Positions 47,355-58,881 of a DNA stretch of 64,000 nucleotides are shown one piece after another. This stretch comes from Artemia franciscana (lineage: Eukaryota > Arthropoda > Branchiopoda > Anostraca > Artemiidae): assembly GCF_032884065.1 (NCBI RefSeq), contig NC_088883.1, forward strand, positions 22,439,637 to 22,503,636, read 5' to 3'. How positions within the stretch are numbered: position 1 is the stretch's first letter; every line of letters begins with the position of its first letter. The notes under the pieces are model-generated. The model was given only the letters and a program-made list of their open reading frames with translations. It searched no databases and was not told the origin of the DNA. A program made the position numbers and the translations under genes.

Positions 47355-48547
47355 TATTCCAGAGGTTTCAAGCCCCATATCTTTAAAATTGTGAAATTTT
47401 GCACTGTTCCCAGGAATTATCACAGAGCCCATTTATTTATTTGTCTTTATTGGTTTTATTTGTTTTTATTTTAATCTATATTTGTTTATTGGGTTTTCCC
47501 CTGGGGTGATGAACCAGTGATCTTAAAAAAAGGAAAAGGTTGATTTGAGTGAAACTTAAAAAATCTACTGTCCTTTTTCAGTTTTTAAAGAAGATGGTGC
47601 CACAGTTAAGTAGAGTTTTGTGCTATTTTATTTTGCAAAGCAACAATTTTGCCTCAAATAGGAAGAACAAGCTATGAGACGAAAATTCTGATACCGCCAA
47701 TTGATTCAAAACTATTGAAAGATTAAATGTATTAAGCTTCCCTCTTTCAGAGGCAGTCATACTGTTCATGGTAACAAACTGTAATTAAGGAGCCACATGG
47801 CTCAATAGTAACCAAAGCTCTTAAAAACGGAATTTTGATACCAATAGATACATGAAAAGAATTGAATTTTGATGCTGATTTCAAATACTTAAGTTTTGTC
47901 AAGTCTAGTCTGTAAACCCAAGAAAATTTGTATTATTCTCGAAAAAAGAGGGAAAAAACCCCCTAAAAGTCATAGAATGTTAATGCAAATCACACCGTCA
48001 GATTCAACATATTTAATAACCATAACTGTAGAGGTTTCAAGCTCCTATATGCAAAAATGTGGAATTTTGTATTTTTTTGCCAGAAGAAAGATTGCCAGAT
48101 GCATGTTCATCTGTTTGTAGGGGTACGTGGGAGGACGTTTTCATGGAGAAAGGGAATTTTCCATGAATGGGTGCTGGATTTCCCGGCATTATTTAAAAAA
48201 CGATCAGAGATTAAATAAAAAACAAGTTTTTTCAACTGAAAGTAAAGAGCAGCATTAAAACTTAAAACGAACAGAAATTATTACGTATATGAAGGGGTTC
48301 GCCCCCTCACCAACACCTTGCTCTTTACGCTAAAGTTTTTTTATTACTTTCAAAAGAGCTGCTTATTCTAATTACACGGCCATTGTGATTCAGGGGCTAT
48401 TCTTAAAGAATCAGAACAAAATTTGAACTTCACCATAAACAGCAGGGTACTGACGGGGGGGGGGGGGGTGAATCCCTCCATACATTATAATTTTGTTTGT
48501 TTTAAGTTTTAACGTTGCTCCTTACTTTAAGTTGAAAAAACTTGTTT
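47355..48547 (+). mobile_element. Foldback-type element, fragment plus nearly full copy
   Basis: About 47355-47530 is a piece of the body of the family seen at 50.4 kb (GAGGTTTCAAGC, then TTTTCCCCTGGGGTGATG). At about 47760 a copy with the proper start begins (CTGTTCATGGTAACAAACTG, then AAGGAGC and GGCTCAATAGTAACC). It runs through the CCCCCTAAAAGTCAT body to about 48200. It finishes with paired GGAGCAACATTAAAACTTAA-like arms at 48225-48300 and 48500-48545, in opposite orientation, with a long G run between. It abuts the giant element that starts at 48548. Confidence 0.65.
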
Positions 48548-50369
48548 GTTTTTATGGCACTTGGTATTAACCAAGTGACATAGCAATTGCAAATTCTGTT
48601 GGTCTGTCCTGGTTTTGCTACTTTAGGCACTTCCAGGTTAGCTGGGACAATGAAATTTGGCAGGCGTATCATGGACCGGACCAGATTAAATTAAAGATAG
48701 TCGTTTTTCCGATTTGACCACCTGGGGGGGGAGTGGGGGAGGCCAGTTAATTTGGAAATAATAGAAAAAATAATGTATTTTTAACTTATGAATGGGTATG
48801 GGATCTTAATGAAATTTTATGTTTGTAAGGATATCGTGTCTCTGAGCTCTTATTTTAAATCCCGACCAGATCTGATGACATTGGGGGGAGTTGGATGGGA
48901 GAACCTAAAATCTCGGAAAATGCTTAGAGTGGAGGGATTGGGATGAAACTTTGTGGGAAAAATAAGCAGAAGTCCTAGATACATGATTGACATAACCGGA
49001 ATGGATCTGCTCTGTTTAGGGGAGTTAGGGGGGGGGGGGTTAATTCTGAAAAATTAGAAAAAACGAGGTATTTTTAACTTACAAAGGAGTGGTCAGATCT
49101 TAATGAAATTTTAAGTTTGGAAGGATATCGTGTCTCAGAGCTCTTATTTTAAATTCCGACTGGATCTGGTGACATTGAGGGGGGGTGGCTAAAGTCAGAG
49201 TGGAGGGATAGGGATGAAACTTGGTGAGAAAAATAAGCACAAGTCCTAGATACATGATTGACATAACCGGAAAGGATCTGCTCTCTTCGGGGGAGTGGGG
49301 GGAGAGGAGGGTTAATTTTGAAAAATAAAAAAAGAGGTATTTTTACCTTACGAAGGAGTGATTGGATCTTAATGAAATTTATGTTTGGAAGGATATCATG
49401 TCTCATATTGCATATTTTAAATCATGACCGGATGCAGTGAAGGGGAAGTAGGGGCAGAACATAAAATCTTGGAAAACGCTTAGAGTGGAGGGATCAGGAT
49501 GAAACTTGGTGGAAAATAAGCACAAGTCCTAGATACGGGATTGAAATAACCGGAACGGATCTGCTCTCTTTGGGAGAGTTGGGGGGGAGGGTTAAATCTA
49601 AAAAAAATAGAAAAATTAGGTATGTTTAACTTACAAAAGAGTGATCGTATCTTAATGAAATTTCATATTTAGAACGACCTCGAAACTCAGATCTCTTATT
49701 TGCAATCCCGACCGGATACAGTGTCATTAGGGCGGTGGGGGGGTGGCTGGAAACCTTTAAAAACGCTTAAAGCGGAGAGATCAGGATGAAACTTGGTGCA
49801 AAGAATAAGCACAAGTCCAAGATAGGTGACTGGCATAACCGGAGCGGATCCGCTCGCTTTAGTGGAGTTGGGGGGGAAGTAATTCAGAAAAATTAGAAAA
49901 AATGAAGTACTTGTAACTTACGAATGGGTGATCAGATCTTAATGAAATTTGATATTTAGAAGGATCTTGTGCTTTAGAACTTTAATTTTAAATCCCGACC
50001 AGATTCGGGGACATCGAAGGGAGTTGGAGGGGAAAACTAGAATTCTTGGAAAATGTGAAAATCGAGGTATCTTACGAATGGGTAATCTGATCTTAATGAC
50101 GCTCGATATATAGAAGAATCTTATGTCCCAGAAGCTCCACTTTCAATTCGAATCGGATCCGGGGACATAGAGGGTTAGAGGGGGGAAACAAAATCTTGGA
50201 AACCGGAAATCTTGGAAAACACTTGGAGTGGAGAAATTGGGATGAAACTTGATGGATAGTATAAGCACAAGTCATAGATACGAAATTGACATAATTGGTG
50301 AGGATCCATTCTCTTTGGGGGAACCGGGGGTTGTTAATTTGGAAAAATTGGAAAAATTGAGGTATTTTC

Positions 50370-51779
50370 AAACAGTTCGTGGTAACAAACTGTAGTAAGG
50401 AGCGACCCGGCTCAATAGTAAACGAAACTCTAAAAAACGGATTTTTGATACTAAAATATACATCAAAAGAATCAAATTTTCATGATGATTTTAAATATAT
50501 AAGTTTCATCAAATTTAGTCTTTGTCATCAAAAGTTACGAGCCTGAAAAAATTTGCCTTATTTTAGAAAATAGGGGCAAACACCCCCTAAAAGTCACAGA
50601 ATCTTAACGAAAATCACACCATCGCATTTGACGTATCAGAGAACCCTATAGCAAAATTTTCAAGGTCCTATCTACAACAATGTGGAATTTCGTATTTTTT
50701 GCAAGAAGACAAATCACGGGTGCGTGTTTATTTGCTTGTTTTTTTTTTTTTCTTTTCCCCTGGGGTCATCGTATCGACCAAGTGGTCCTAGAATGTTGCA
50801 AGAGGGCTCATTCTAACGGAAATGAAAATTTCTAGTGCCCTTTTTAAGTGACCAAAAAAATTGGAGGGCACCTAGGCCCCCTCCCACGCTCATTTTTTCT
50901 CCAAAGTCAACAGATCAAAATTTTGAGATAGCTATTTTGTTCCGCATAGTCAAAAACCATAATAACTATGTCTTTGGAAATGACTTACTCCCCTACAGTC
51001 CCTGGGGGAGGGGCTGCGAGTTACAAACTTCGATCAGTGTTTACATATAATAATGGTTATTGGGAAGTGTACAGTCGTTTTCAGGGGATTTTTTTTGGTT
51101 TGGGGGTGGGGTTGAGGAGAGGGGCTATTTGGGAGGATCTTTCCTTGGATAAATATGTCATGGGGGAACAGAAATTCAATGAAAAGGGCGCAGGATTTTC
51201 TAAAATTACAAAAAAAAAACAATGAAAAAATTGACATGGAAAAGTTTTTTTCAGTTGAGAGTAAAGAGTAGCATTGAAACTTAAAACGAACAGAGATTAT
51301 TACGCATATGAGGGGTTCTAAAAATACTTTAGCATAAAGAGCGAGGTATCTAGGAGGAGATAAATACCTCGCTCTTTATACTATGGTATTTTTAGTAATT
51401 TTAACTACTTACTCTAAGGCCTTTCTGATTCAGGGGTCATTCTTAAAGAATTGGGACAAAACTTACGATTTAGTGTAAAGAACTTCAGAAATTACTAAAA
51501 AAACTAGTTTTTTTAACTGAAAGTAAGGAGCGACATTAAAACTTAAAACGAACAGAAATTATTTCGTATATTAAATGGGTTGTCCCCTCCGCAATCCCTC
51601 GCTCTTTACGCTAAAGTTTGACTCTTTGCCACAATTCTGCTTTTTAAAACAATTAAAAGCTTTAGCGTAAAAAGTGAGGGATTGCGGAGGGGACAACTCA
51701 TTTCATATACAGAGTAATTTCTGTTCGTTTTAAGTTTTAATGTCGCTCCTTACTTTCAGTTAAAAAAACTGTTTTTTTT
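50370..51779 (+). mobile_element. Insertion of the foldback-type family in the left arm
   Basis: The start is a hairpin-bearing end, AACAGTTCGTGGTAACAAAC then TGTAGTAAGGAGCGACCC. The body (to about 51225) matches in reverse the insertion at 27.9-29.5 kb. Then follow an inverted repeat around CGCTCTTTATACT/GCATAAAGAGCG (51310-51390) and a terminal hairpin at about 51507-51775. The hairpin has arms of over 100 bp (GGAGCGACATTAAAACTTAA and complement; GGGATTGCGGAGGGGACAA). Tandem units of the host arm lie on both sides, which supports insertion into the arm. No coding capacity. Confidence 0.7.
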
Positions 51780-53577
51780 TTTAGTAATTAATTTAAGAAC
51801 GGGTGACCGGATCTTAATGAAATTTGATATTTAGAAGGAACTCATGTCTCAGATTTCTTATTTCAAATCACGACCAGATCTGTTGACATTGGGGGGGGGG
51901 GTTGAGGGGGAAACCGGAAATCTTGGAAAACGCTCATAAATGTCATAGATACGTGATTGACGTAACCGGACTGGATCCGCTCTCTTTGGGGAGGTTAGGT
52001 GGTGGGGTTCAGTGCTTTGGCGAGTTTGGTGCTTCCTGACGTGCTAGGACGATGAAAATTAGTAGGCGTGTCAGAGAGCTGCGCAAATTGACTTGATAAA
52101 GTCGTTTGCCCTGATTCGACCATCTGGGGGGCTGAAGGGAGAGGAAAATTAGAAAAATTGAGGTATTTGTAACTTACGAACGGGTGATCAGATCTTAATG
52201 AATTTTGATATTTTGAAGGACCTTGTTCTTTAGAACTCTCATTTTAAATCCCGACCAGATTCTGGGACATTGAAGGGAGTTGGAGGGGAAAAGAAGAATT
52301 CTTGGAAAACATGAAAATCAAGGTATCTTACGAATGGGTGATCTGATCTTAATGAAGGTCGATATATAGAATAATCTTATGTCCCAGAAACTCCACTTTC
52401 AATTCGAATCGACACCCGGGGACATACAGGGTTGGAGAGGGAAAAATCTTGGAAACCGGAAATCTTGGAAAACGCTTGGAGTGTAGAGATCGGGATCAAA
52501 GTTGATGGATAGTATAAGCACAAGTCATAGATACGAGATTGACATAATTGGTACGGATCCGTTCTCTTTGGGGGAGCTGGGGGTTGTTAATTTGAAAAAA
52601 TTGAGGCATTTTTAACTTAAGAACGGGTGACCGGATCTTAATGAGATTTGATATTTAGAAGGAACTTATGTCTTGGATTTCTCATTTCAAATCACGACCA
52701 GATCTGTTGACATTGGGGGGAGTTGGAAGGGGAAACCGGAAACCTTGGAAAACGCTCATAAATGTCCTAGATACGTGATTGACGTAATCGGACTGGATCC
52801 GCGCTCCTTGGGGGAGTTAGGGGGTGGGGTTCAGTAATTTAGCGGTGTTGGTGCTTCTTGACGTGCTAGGACGATGAAAATTGGTAGGCGTATCAGGGAG
52901 CTGCACAGATTGACTTGATAAAGTTGTTTTCCACGATTCGACCATCTGGGGCGCTGAAGGGAGAAGAAAAATTAGAAAAATTGAGGCATTTTTAACATAG
53001 AGTGGGGGATCGGATCTTAAAGAATTTTCATATTTTGAAGGACCTTGTGACTCAGAGCTCTTATTTTAAATCCTGGCCGGCATTAAGCCTCTGATTTTCT
53101 TTTAAAGCAATGTATTGATTCTTATAATTTTGCTAGAGGTCATACCATATGAGCTCTTGGCTCTCGGCTCTTCTGACCTCGTCACAAGTGCCGTATGAGC
53201 TCTTAGCTCTTGTTTTAATTTAATGTCTTACAGTGGTACATTCACTCGAAAAGAATCTTATTACAAAGAATCATCAACAAAATCAATCAACAAAAAGTCA
53301 TATAAAATCTATATGAAATAAGCGGCTAAAATGGAGTAGCCTATAGACATTTATTTTAAGCTTTATTTTGCTCAGTTGATTCATTTAAGACTTGATAAAA
53401 ACGTTTATAGTCATGTATAATTGCACATAAACTATTTTGGAGGATTTTCGATGGATCTTGGTGTAGATAGAGGGGTGTTTGTGTGGACCTGAGGACTTAC
53501 AATGTGTATTTTGATGTTCTATCTTTCCATAAGCCTTCAGATAAATTTATAAGGTGTTTTTTAATTGGTCGTAATTG

Positions 53578-54170
53578 ACACTTTTTCCTTTTACAAAATT
53601 GATAGAGAATAAACAAATTTAATTTAAGCAAAGCAGCAGAAGAAGACAAAAGATAAAAAATTAATCAATAAAAAAAGAAAAAAATTTCGACTCCATGTCC
53701 AGGAGCCTTTTTCAGCAGAAAAAAATTGAAGGAAAAAGAAACCATAACTCATCCAAAGAAAACAAAGATCAGCACAATAAAAAAAAATTGAACAACAACA
53801 AAAACAAATAAATAAATACAATTCACATTTAAACAATTCCAGAATTGTAAATACTGTAATTGTCTGACTAATCACCGAAAAAACAAATGAATGTCACTAG
53901 TGCAGCAGACATTTCTCCTCTTTATAGTCAGGCAATTACAGTATTTGCAGTTCTCAAAGTGTTTTAAATATCTCACGTTTGTTTTCCTTTGATTTCTTTT
54001 TTCTATTATAAAGGTTCCCGGGCTAGGAGTCGAAATTTCCGTTCTTTATATTGTTTAATTTTTTTTTAGTTTTTTTTTTTCTCGTTCCACTGCTTTATTT
54101 AAGTTAAACCCGTTTACTCCCTATCAGTTTTGTAAGAGGAAAAACACTGTGGTCTATAAAATAATTCGTT
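53578..54170. repeat. Palindromic pair of an older repeat in the centre of the giant element
   Basis: 53578-53880 read backwards matches about 53925-54150. Shared phrases are CTGCTTTGCTTAAATTAAA against CTGCTTTATTTAAGTTAAA, AATTTCGACTCC against GGAGTCGAAATTTCC, and innermost TACTGTAATTGTCTGACTA against TAGTCAGGCAATTACAGTA. A short spacer separates the arms. It may be a distinct foldback element or two opposed retroposon ends. Confidence 0.6.
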
Positions 54171-55184
54171 TTTTCCTCAGGTTATAATTTTGCCCCCGAC
54201 CAAGAAAAAATCTGGTGGTTCTCTTGAATAGACTTTATCTCTTAGACGGGTGAGCCATATATTAGTAAAGCCAGTCTTTTCAAATAGTTAGTGTTGGTGA
54301 AACAGCCTAAACTTTTCAACAAATATTCGTGACCAGAGACCAGAGGAATGCTTCCAGATAAGCTTTAAGACTAAAAGTTTTAGCTGGGCCTGGAAAGTAA
54401 ACTCAGGCTGCTGTCGCACAGTGTGTCTTGTCTGCTTGTGTTCAAGCAAAACTCAAATTATTATACCCTCGGATTTGCAGCCAAGCATTTCACTGTTTTC
54501 TTTTTTATTGAATTATTAGACCTTACAAAAGAACGCATGCAGCCCAATTACTAATGACGGTTTATTAAGACCGATCAATTAGGACAATGGAAGTATGACT
54601 AATTTTCAAATAACTTGCTTTTTCCTTTGATATTCGCGATTATTTTCCTTAGGCTGCCCTTTTATTCTTTCAATGGACATTCGTAAATAGACTTTTATAC
54701 TGCTAAGGTACGATTTGTGGCGGATTACCCACTTTAAATCGCAGAGATGATGTTATAATTACCCTTTAAAGCACAGGCGGATTACCCACTTTAAGTCGCA
54801 GAAATGATATTACAATTACCCTTTATATGACAACCTTTACATTAAAACCCTTCAGCAATAAACAGGTTTCTCAAAGAGAATAAATAAGCCCAGTCCTTTC
54901 AGAGTATACACCAGATGTATATGCAACAGTCTTTACGGCAAGTATTTTTTCAATGTTTTTATTTTTTTGAACTTTATTTGCTGAAATTTTGTAGATTTCT
55001 TTTTAATTTAACTTATTATGTTTTCTCCCTTGATTGCAAATTCCGTAAATCTATAGATACAGTTTGAATTCTAGTTTTCATTGGAGAACAAGATTTTCTA
55101 CAAGTTTTCTTTCCAGATCAATTATTTAAATTTAACCTATTTTTATCAAATATCAGAGACAACTCTCTAGCATTGTCTATAGTA
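54171..55184. other. Centre of the giant element, with a 57-bp tandem pair
   Basis: Two adjacent copies of a 57-bp unit (GGCGGATTACCCACTTTAA start) lie at about 54719-54775 and 54776-54832. The remainder is AT-rich. No transposase or other gene is recognisable. Confidence 0.45.
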
Positions 55185-57098
55185 AACAAGAGCTAAGAGC
55201 TCATATGACACTTGTGACGAGGCAAGAAGAGCTAAGAGCCAAGAGATCATATGGTATGAGCTCTAGCAAAATTCTATGAATCAATAGATTGATTTAAAAG
55301 GAAAATAAGAGGCTTAATGCCGGTCAGGATTTAAAATAAGAGCTCTGAGCCACGATATCCTTCTAAATACCTCTCCCTTTAGCCCGCCAGATGGTTGAAT
55401 CTGGGAAAACAACTTTATCAAGTCAATTTGTGCAGCTCCCTGACACGCCATCCATTTTCATCGTCCTAGCACGTCCAGAAGCACCAAACTCGCCAAATCA
55501 CTGAACACCTCCCCCCCCCCCAGCTCAACCAAAGAGAGTGAATCCAGAACGGTTCCGTCAATAACGTATCAAGGACATTTGCATATTCTATTCACCAAGC
55601 TTCATCCCGATTCCAAGTGTTTTCAAAGATTTCCCCCTCCAACTCCCCCCAATGTCAAAAGATCTAGTCGGGATTTGAAATAAAAGCTTTGAGACATGAA
55701 TTCCTTCTAAATATCAGATTTCATTAAGTTCCGATCTCCTATTCGTGAGATAAAAATACCCCAATTTTCACGTTTTCCAAGAATTCCGGTTTCCCCCTCC
55801 AACTCCCATCTAAGTAACAGTATCTGGTCGGAATTTAATATTAGAGCTTTAAAGCGCAAGACCCTTCTAAATATCAAATTTCATTAACATCTGGTCACCC
55901 TTTATTAAGTTACAAATACCTCAATTTTCAAAATTAGCCCTCCCCCCCCCCAACTCCACCATGGACAGTAGATCTGGTCTGATTATGTCAGTCACGTGTC
56001 TTAGACAGGTTTTTATTCTTCCCATCCAGTTTCATCCTGATGTCACCGCTTTAAGTATTTTCTAAGATTTCCGGTTCCCCTCAACTGCCCCCCCCCCCCA
56101 ATTACGCTGGATCCAGTTAAGATTTAAAATAAGAGATCTGAGTCACTTCTAAATATGAAGTTTCACGAAGTTCCGATCACTCCTTCGTAAGTTAAAAATA
56201 CGTCATTTTTCCAATTTTTCAGAATTAACTCCCCCCCCCCCCAATAGAGCGGATCCGTTCCAATTATGTAAATCACGTATCTAAGACTTCTGCTTATTTT
56301 TCCCACCAAGTTTCATCCCGATCCCTCCAATCTAAGCGTTTTCCATGATTTTAGGTTCCCCCACTCCAAACTCCCCCCAATGTCACCAGATCCGGTCAGG
56401 ACTTAAAATAAGAGCTTTGAGACACGATATCCTTCTAAATATTAAATTTCACTGAGATCCGATCACCCGTTCGTAAGTTAAAAATACCTAATTTTTTTCG
56501 AATTTTTCAGAATTAACCCCTCCCCCCTCAACTACACCAAAGAGAGCGGATCCATTCCAGTTATGTCAATCATGTATCTAAGACTTTTGCTTCTTCTTCC
56601 CACCAAGTTTCATCCTGATCCCTCCACTCTGTCTTCCAAGTTTCAGGTTCCCCCTTCCCAACTCTCCCCCCCCCCCCCGATGTCACCAGATCTGTTCAGG
56701 ATTTAAAGTAAGAGCTCTGAGACACGATATCCTTCCAAATTTCATTGAGATCCGATCACCCGTTCTTTTGTTATAAATACCTCATTTTATCTAATTTTTC
56801 GGAATAATCCTTCTAAATATCAAATTTCATTGAGATCCGATCACCCGTTCGTAAGTTAAAAATACTTCAATTTTTTTTATTTTTTCCGAGTTAACGGGCC
56901 CTCCACCCCCCCCCCCAGATGGTCAAATCGGGAAAACGGCTATTTCTAATTTAATCTGGTCCGGTCCCTGATACGCCTGCCAAATGTCATCGGCCTAGCT
57001 TACCTGGAAGTGCCTAAAGTATAAAAACCGGGACTGACAGACCGACAGAATTTGCGATTGTTATATGTCACTTGGTTAATACCAAGTGCCATAAAAAC

Positions 57099-58230
57099 CA
57101 AAAGGGTTCAAGGTATTATTTGTTTATTTTTCAAGAATCACTTCATACGGAAAACTTGGTCGTAAAAACTTTGGAGGTGACTCATTCGATTAGAAATCAA
57201 AAGTTCCCTTCTTAAGAGTCGAAAGGGATCGGAGGGCATCCAGCCCCCATCCCACGCCCTCATTAGCTGCCCTTCCCCTAGAGACATCTGATACAAAATT
57301 TGAGTTAGTCATTTTGGTCAAAATAGTTCAAAGCTGAAATAACTATGCCTCTAGGGATAATATGACCCCCCAACATCCCTGGGACAAGGACTGTAAGTTA
57401 TGCGTTTAATATAGGATTTTTTTAATTGGGAAAAGGGGGGATATTTGATCCTGGGTCTGAAAAAAGGCTTAAGTTATCAAGGGAAAACTCATTAAATTTT
57501 AAGGAGGAGGGGGAGTGATGGACAGAATCAAAATGTAATTTGTGCATGCTGGTTCTCAAAAGGGCGTATCAGCAATATCCAATGAACGGCTTTGGATATT
57601 AAGTAAAAGTTAGAATTTTGAAAGATGATTAGAGGGCACACAGTCCCCCAGATACTTTTTAGATGTCCCCTCAGCACTTAAAGGAATTTCAAAGTCGTTT
57701 TGTTCAAATTAGACCAAATGTCTAATAACTAGACATAACTTCTAATAACTTCCTCCAGGGATGCCATGCCCTGCAGAGCCCCCGGGGCAAGGATTGGAAA
57801 CTCTGTAATTCGCCCATTGATTACATGAAGGATTTATCACTGGAAAAATGGGGAATGTTTGATCCTTGGTGTGTCAGAAAATGCTTATAGTATTAAGGTA
57901 AGACTTCACGGAATGTTAAAGGGGATGTTGAATTAAATCAAATGACACTGGGCATTCATTTGATCAAAGGGGCGCATCTGCAGCATCTTAAGGAACGGCT
58001 AAGGATTTGAATTTGGGGATCTGGCCTATTTCCTTAGAAAATCTCGCCTCACTTGGAAAACCCCTCGGAAATTTTCTTTGCAGAAAATCTTACATCACCC
58101 CCCAGTTAAAATTAAGCAGCCACAAAGCATGACAAATAAAAATAATGAAGAAAAAAAAGGAATTTTGGAATAACCTACCTATATTAAAAAAAAATAACAA
58201 AAAAACAGGCAGAATATGCTGTATAGTATG
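57099..58230. repeat. Another dispersed repeat family, about 430-bp units
   Basis: Phrases recur in order. GAGGGCATCCAGCCCCC (about 57232) pairs with GAGGGCACACAGTCCCCC (about 57632). ATAACTATGCCTCTAGGGAT pairs with ATAACTTCCTCCAGGGAT. GGGACAAGGACTGTAAGTTA pairs with GGGGCAAGGATTGGAAACTC. Later copies of GGGATGTTGAA(T/C)TAAATCAAA lie at about 57937 and 59138. A LINE fragment interrupts the family at 58.24-58.88 kb. Non-coding. Confidence 0.6.
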
Positions 58231-58239
58231 TGGTGTAAG

Positions 58240-58881
58240 GGGTAAGCTAGAAACAGCGCACCTAGGATATTATAAGAAGTGACTTGGGATAAATAATCTT
58301 ACAAATAGTTTGATAGCTAGAGGTGATTCAGGTTTGTTTTCTTTCAGAAGTCGTAGGCTAGCTAATATGGTTAGGCTTTGGGAAAACGGTTTAAGAATGT
58401 CTAGGATGTGGGGGATGAAGGTGGCTTATTTAGAAATGTTGAAGTGTGGCCGAGGTAAGGTGTGGCCCTACCGAGTTAAGAGTATATTAGATCACTGTGT
58501 ATTAAGTCATCTGTGGAGGGAATGGTCTAGAGCTTGAGAATAGGAGGGACCAAGTAAGTGGATTAGTTGAAAGGACTTTACAGGGCCAGGAAATACAGAC
58601 ATGACAGGCCTGGCAATCGGAAGATATTTGAGGTAAAGTTACATTTTTTAAAGATGAGCTTAAACAGTAAGGAAATAAAGTTGCTAATCGAATTGGTGCT
58701 GATAGTTTGCCACTGGGTCAAAGAGGAAAGTTTATTGGGAGGGAAAGGTCAATGGATGGTCTTTATTTTTGTACTATGTGTGGAAGTTTGAATGAAAGTG
58801 TATATCACTGGATTTGTGATTATGAAGATCTGAATGATTGGAGAATTGAAGTGTTTGGTAGGATGGATTTTTATTTTTAGT
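58240..58881 (+). mobile_element. LINE C-terminal fragment with CCHC box
   Basis: The frame at 58310-58537 reads LGINNLTNSLIARG (from just upstream) and FRSRRLANMVRLWENGL. After frame changes come ANRIGADSLPLGQRGKF and then FCTMCGSLNESVYHWIC, a C-x2-C...H-x-x-C zinc-knuckle-like motif. The frame stops at about 58881 after EVFGRMDFYF. A C-x2-C-x-ES-x-x-H-x-x-C box at the C-terminus is typical of R1/Jockey/I-type and some other LINE ORF2 proteins. RT and endonuclease are absent. The family differs from the CR1/L2-like copies. Confidence 0.6.

Larger units (their letters stand above)
48548..57098. mobile_element. Giant inverted (foldback) element with tandem-repeat arms
   Basis: The left end reads GTTTTTATGGCACTTGGTAT and the right end, complemented, GGTTTTTATGGCACTTGGTA. 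Both continue through a hairpin CACTTGG-TATTAA-CCAAGTG into CAATTGCAAATTCTGT-like sequence and the GACCGACAG phrase. The left arm (48548-50369 and 51780-53215) and right arm (55185-57098) consist of diverged tandem units of about 285 bp. Each unit has a GATCTTAATGAAATTT phrase, a homopolymer G run (C run on the right) and a GAGCTCTTATTTTAAATCC phrase. The arms meet the centre with a shared unique segment of about 130 bp (53090-53215 against 55185-55320; AAGAGCTAAGAGC phrases). Total 8.55 kb. No transposase was found. It could be a single foldback element or two opposed copies of one repeat. Confidence 0.65.

Noticed and set aside
49149-49406. Pro/Leu-rich frames in 49-51 kb
   Set aside because: They are readings of the tandem array and its homopolymer runs, repeated with frameshifts from unit to unit.
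48700-53060. Regular array considered as CRISPR
   Set aside because: Units are about 285 bp and diverged throughout, without short conserved repeats and unique spacers. The context is eukaryotic and transposon-rich.
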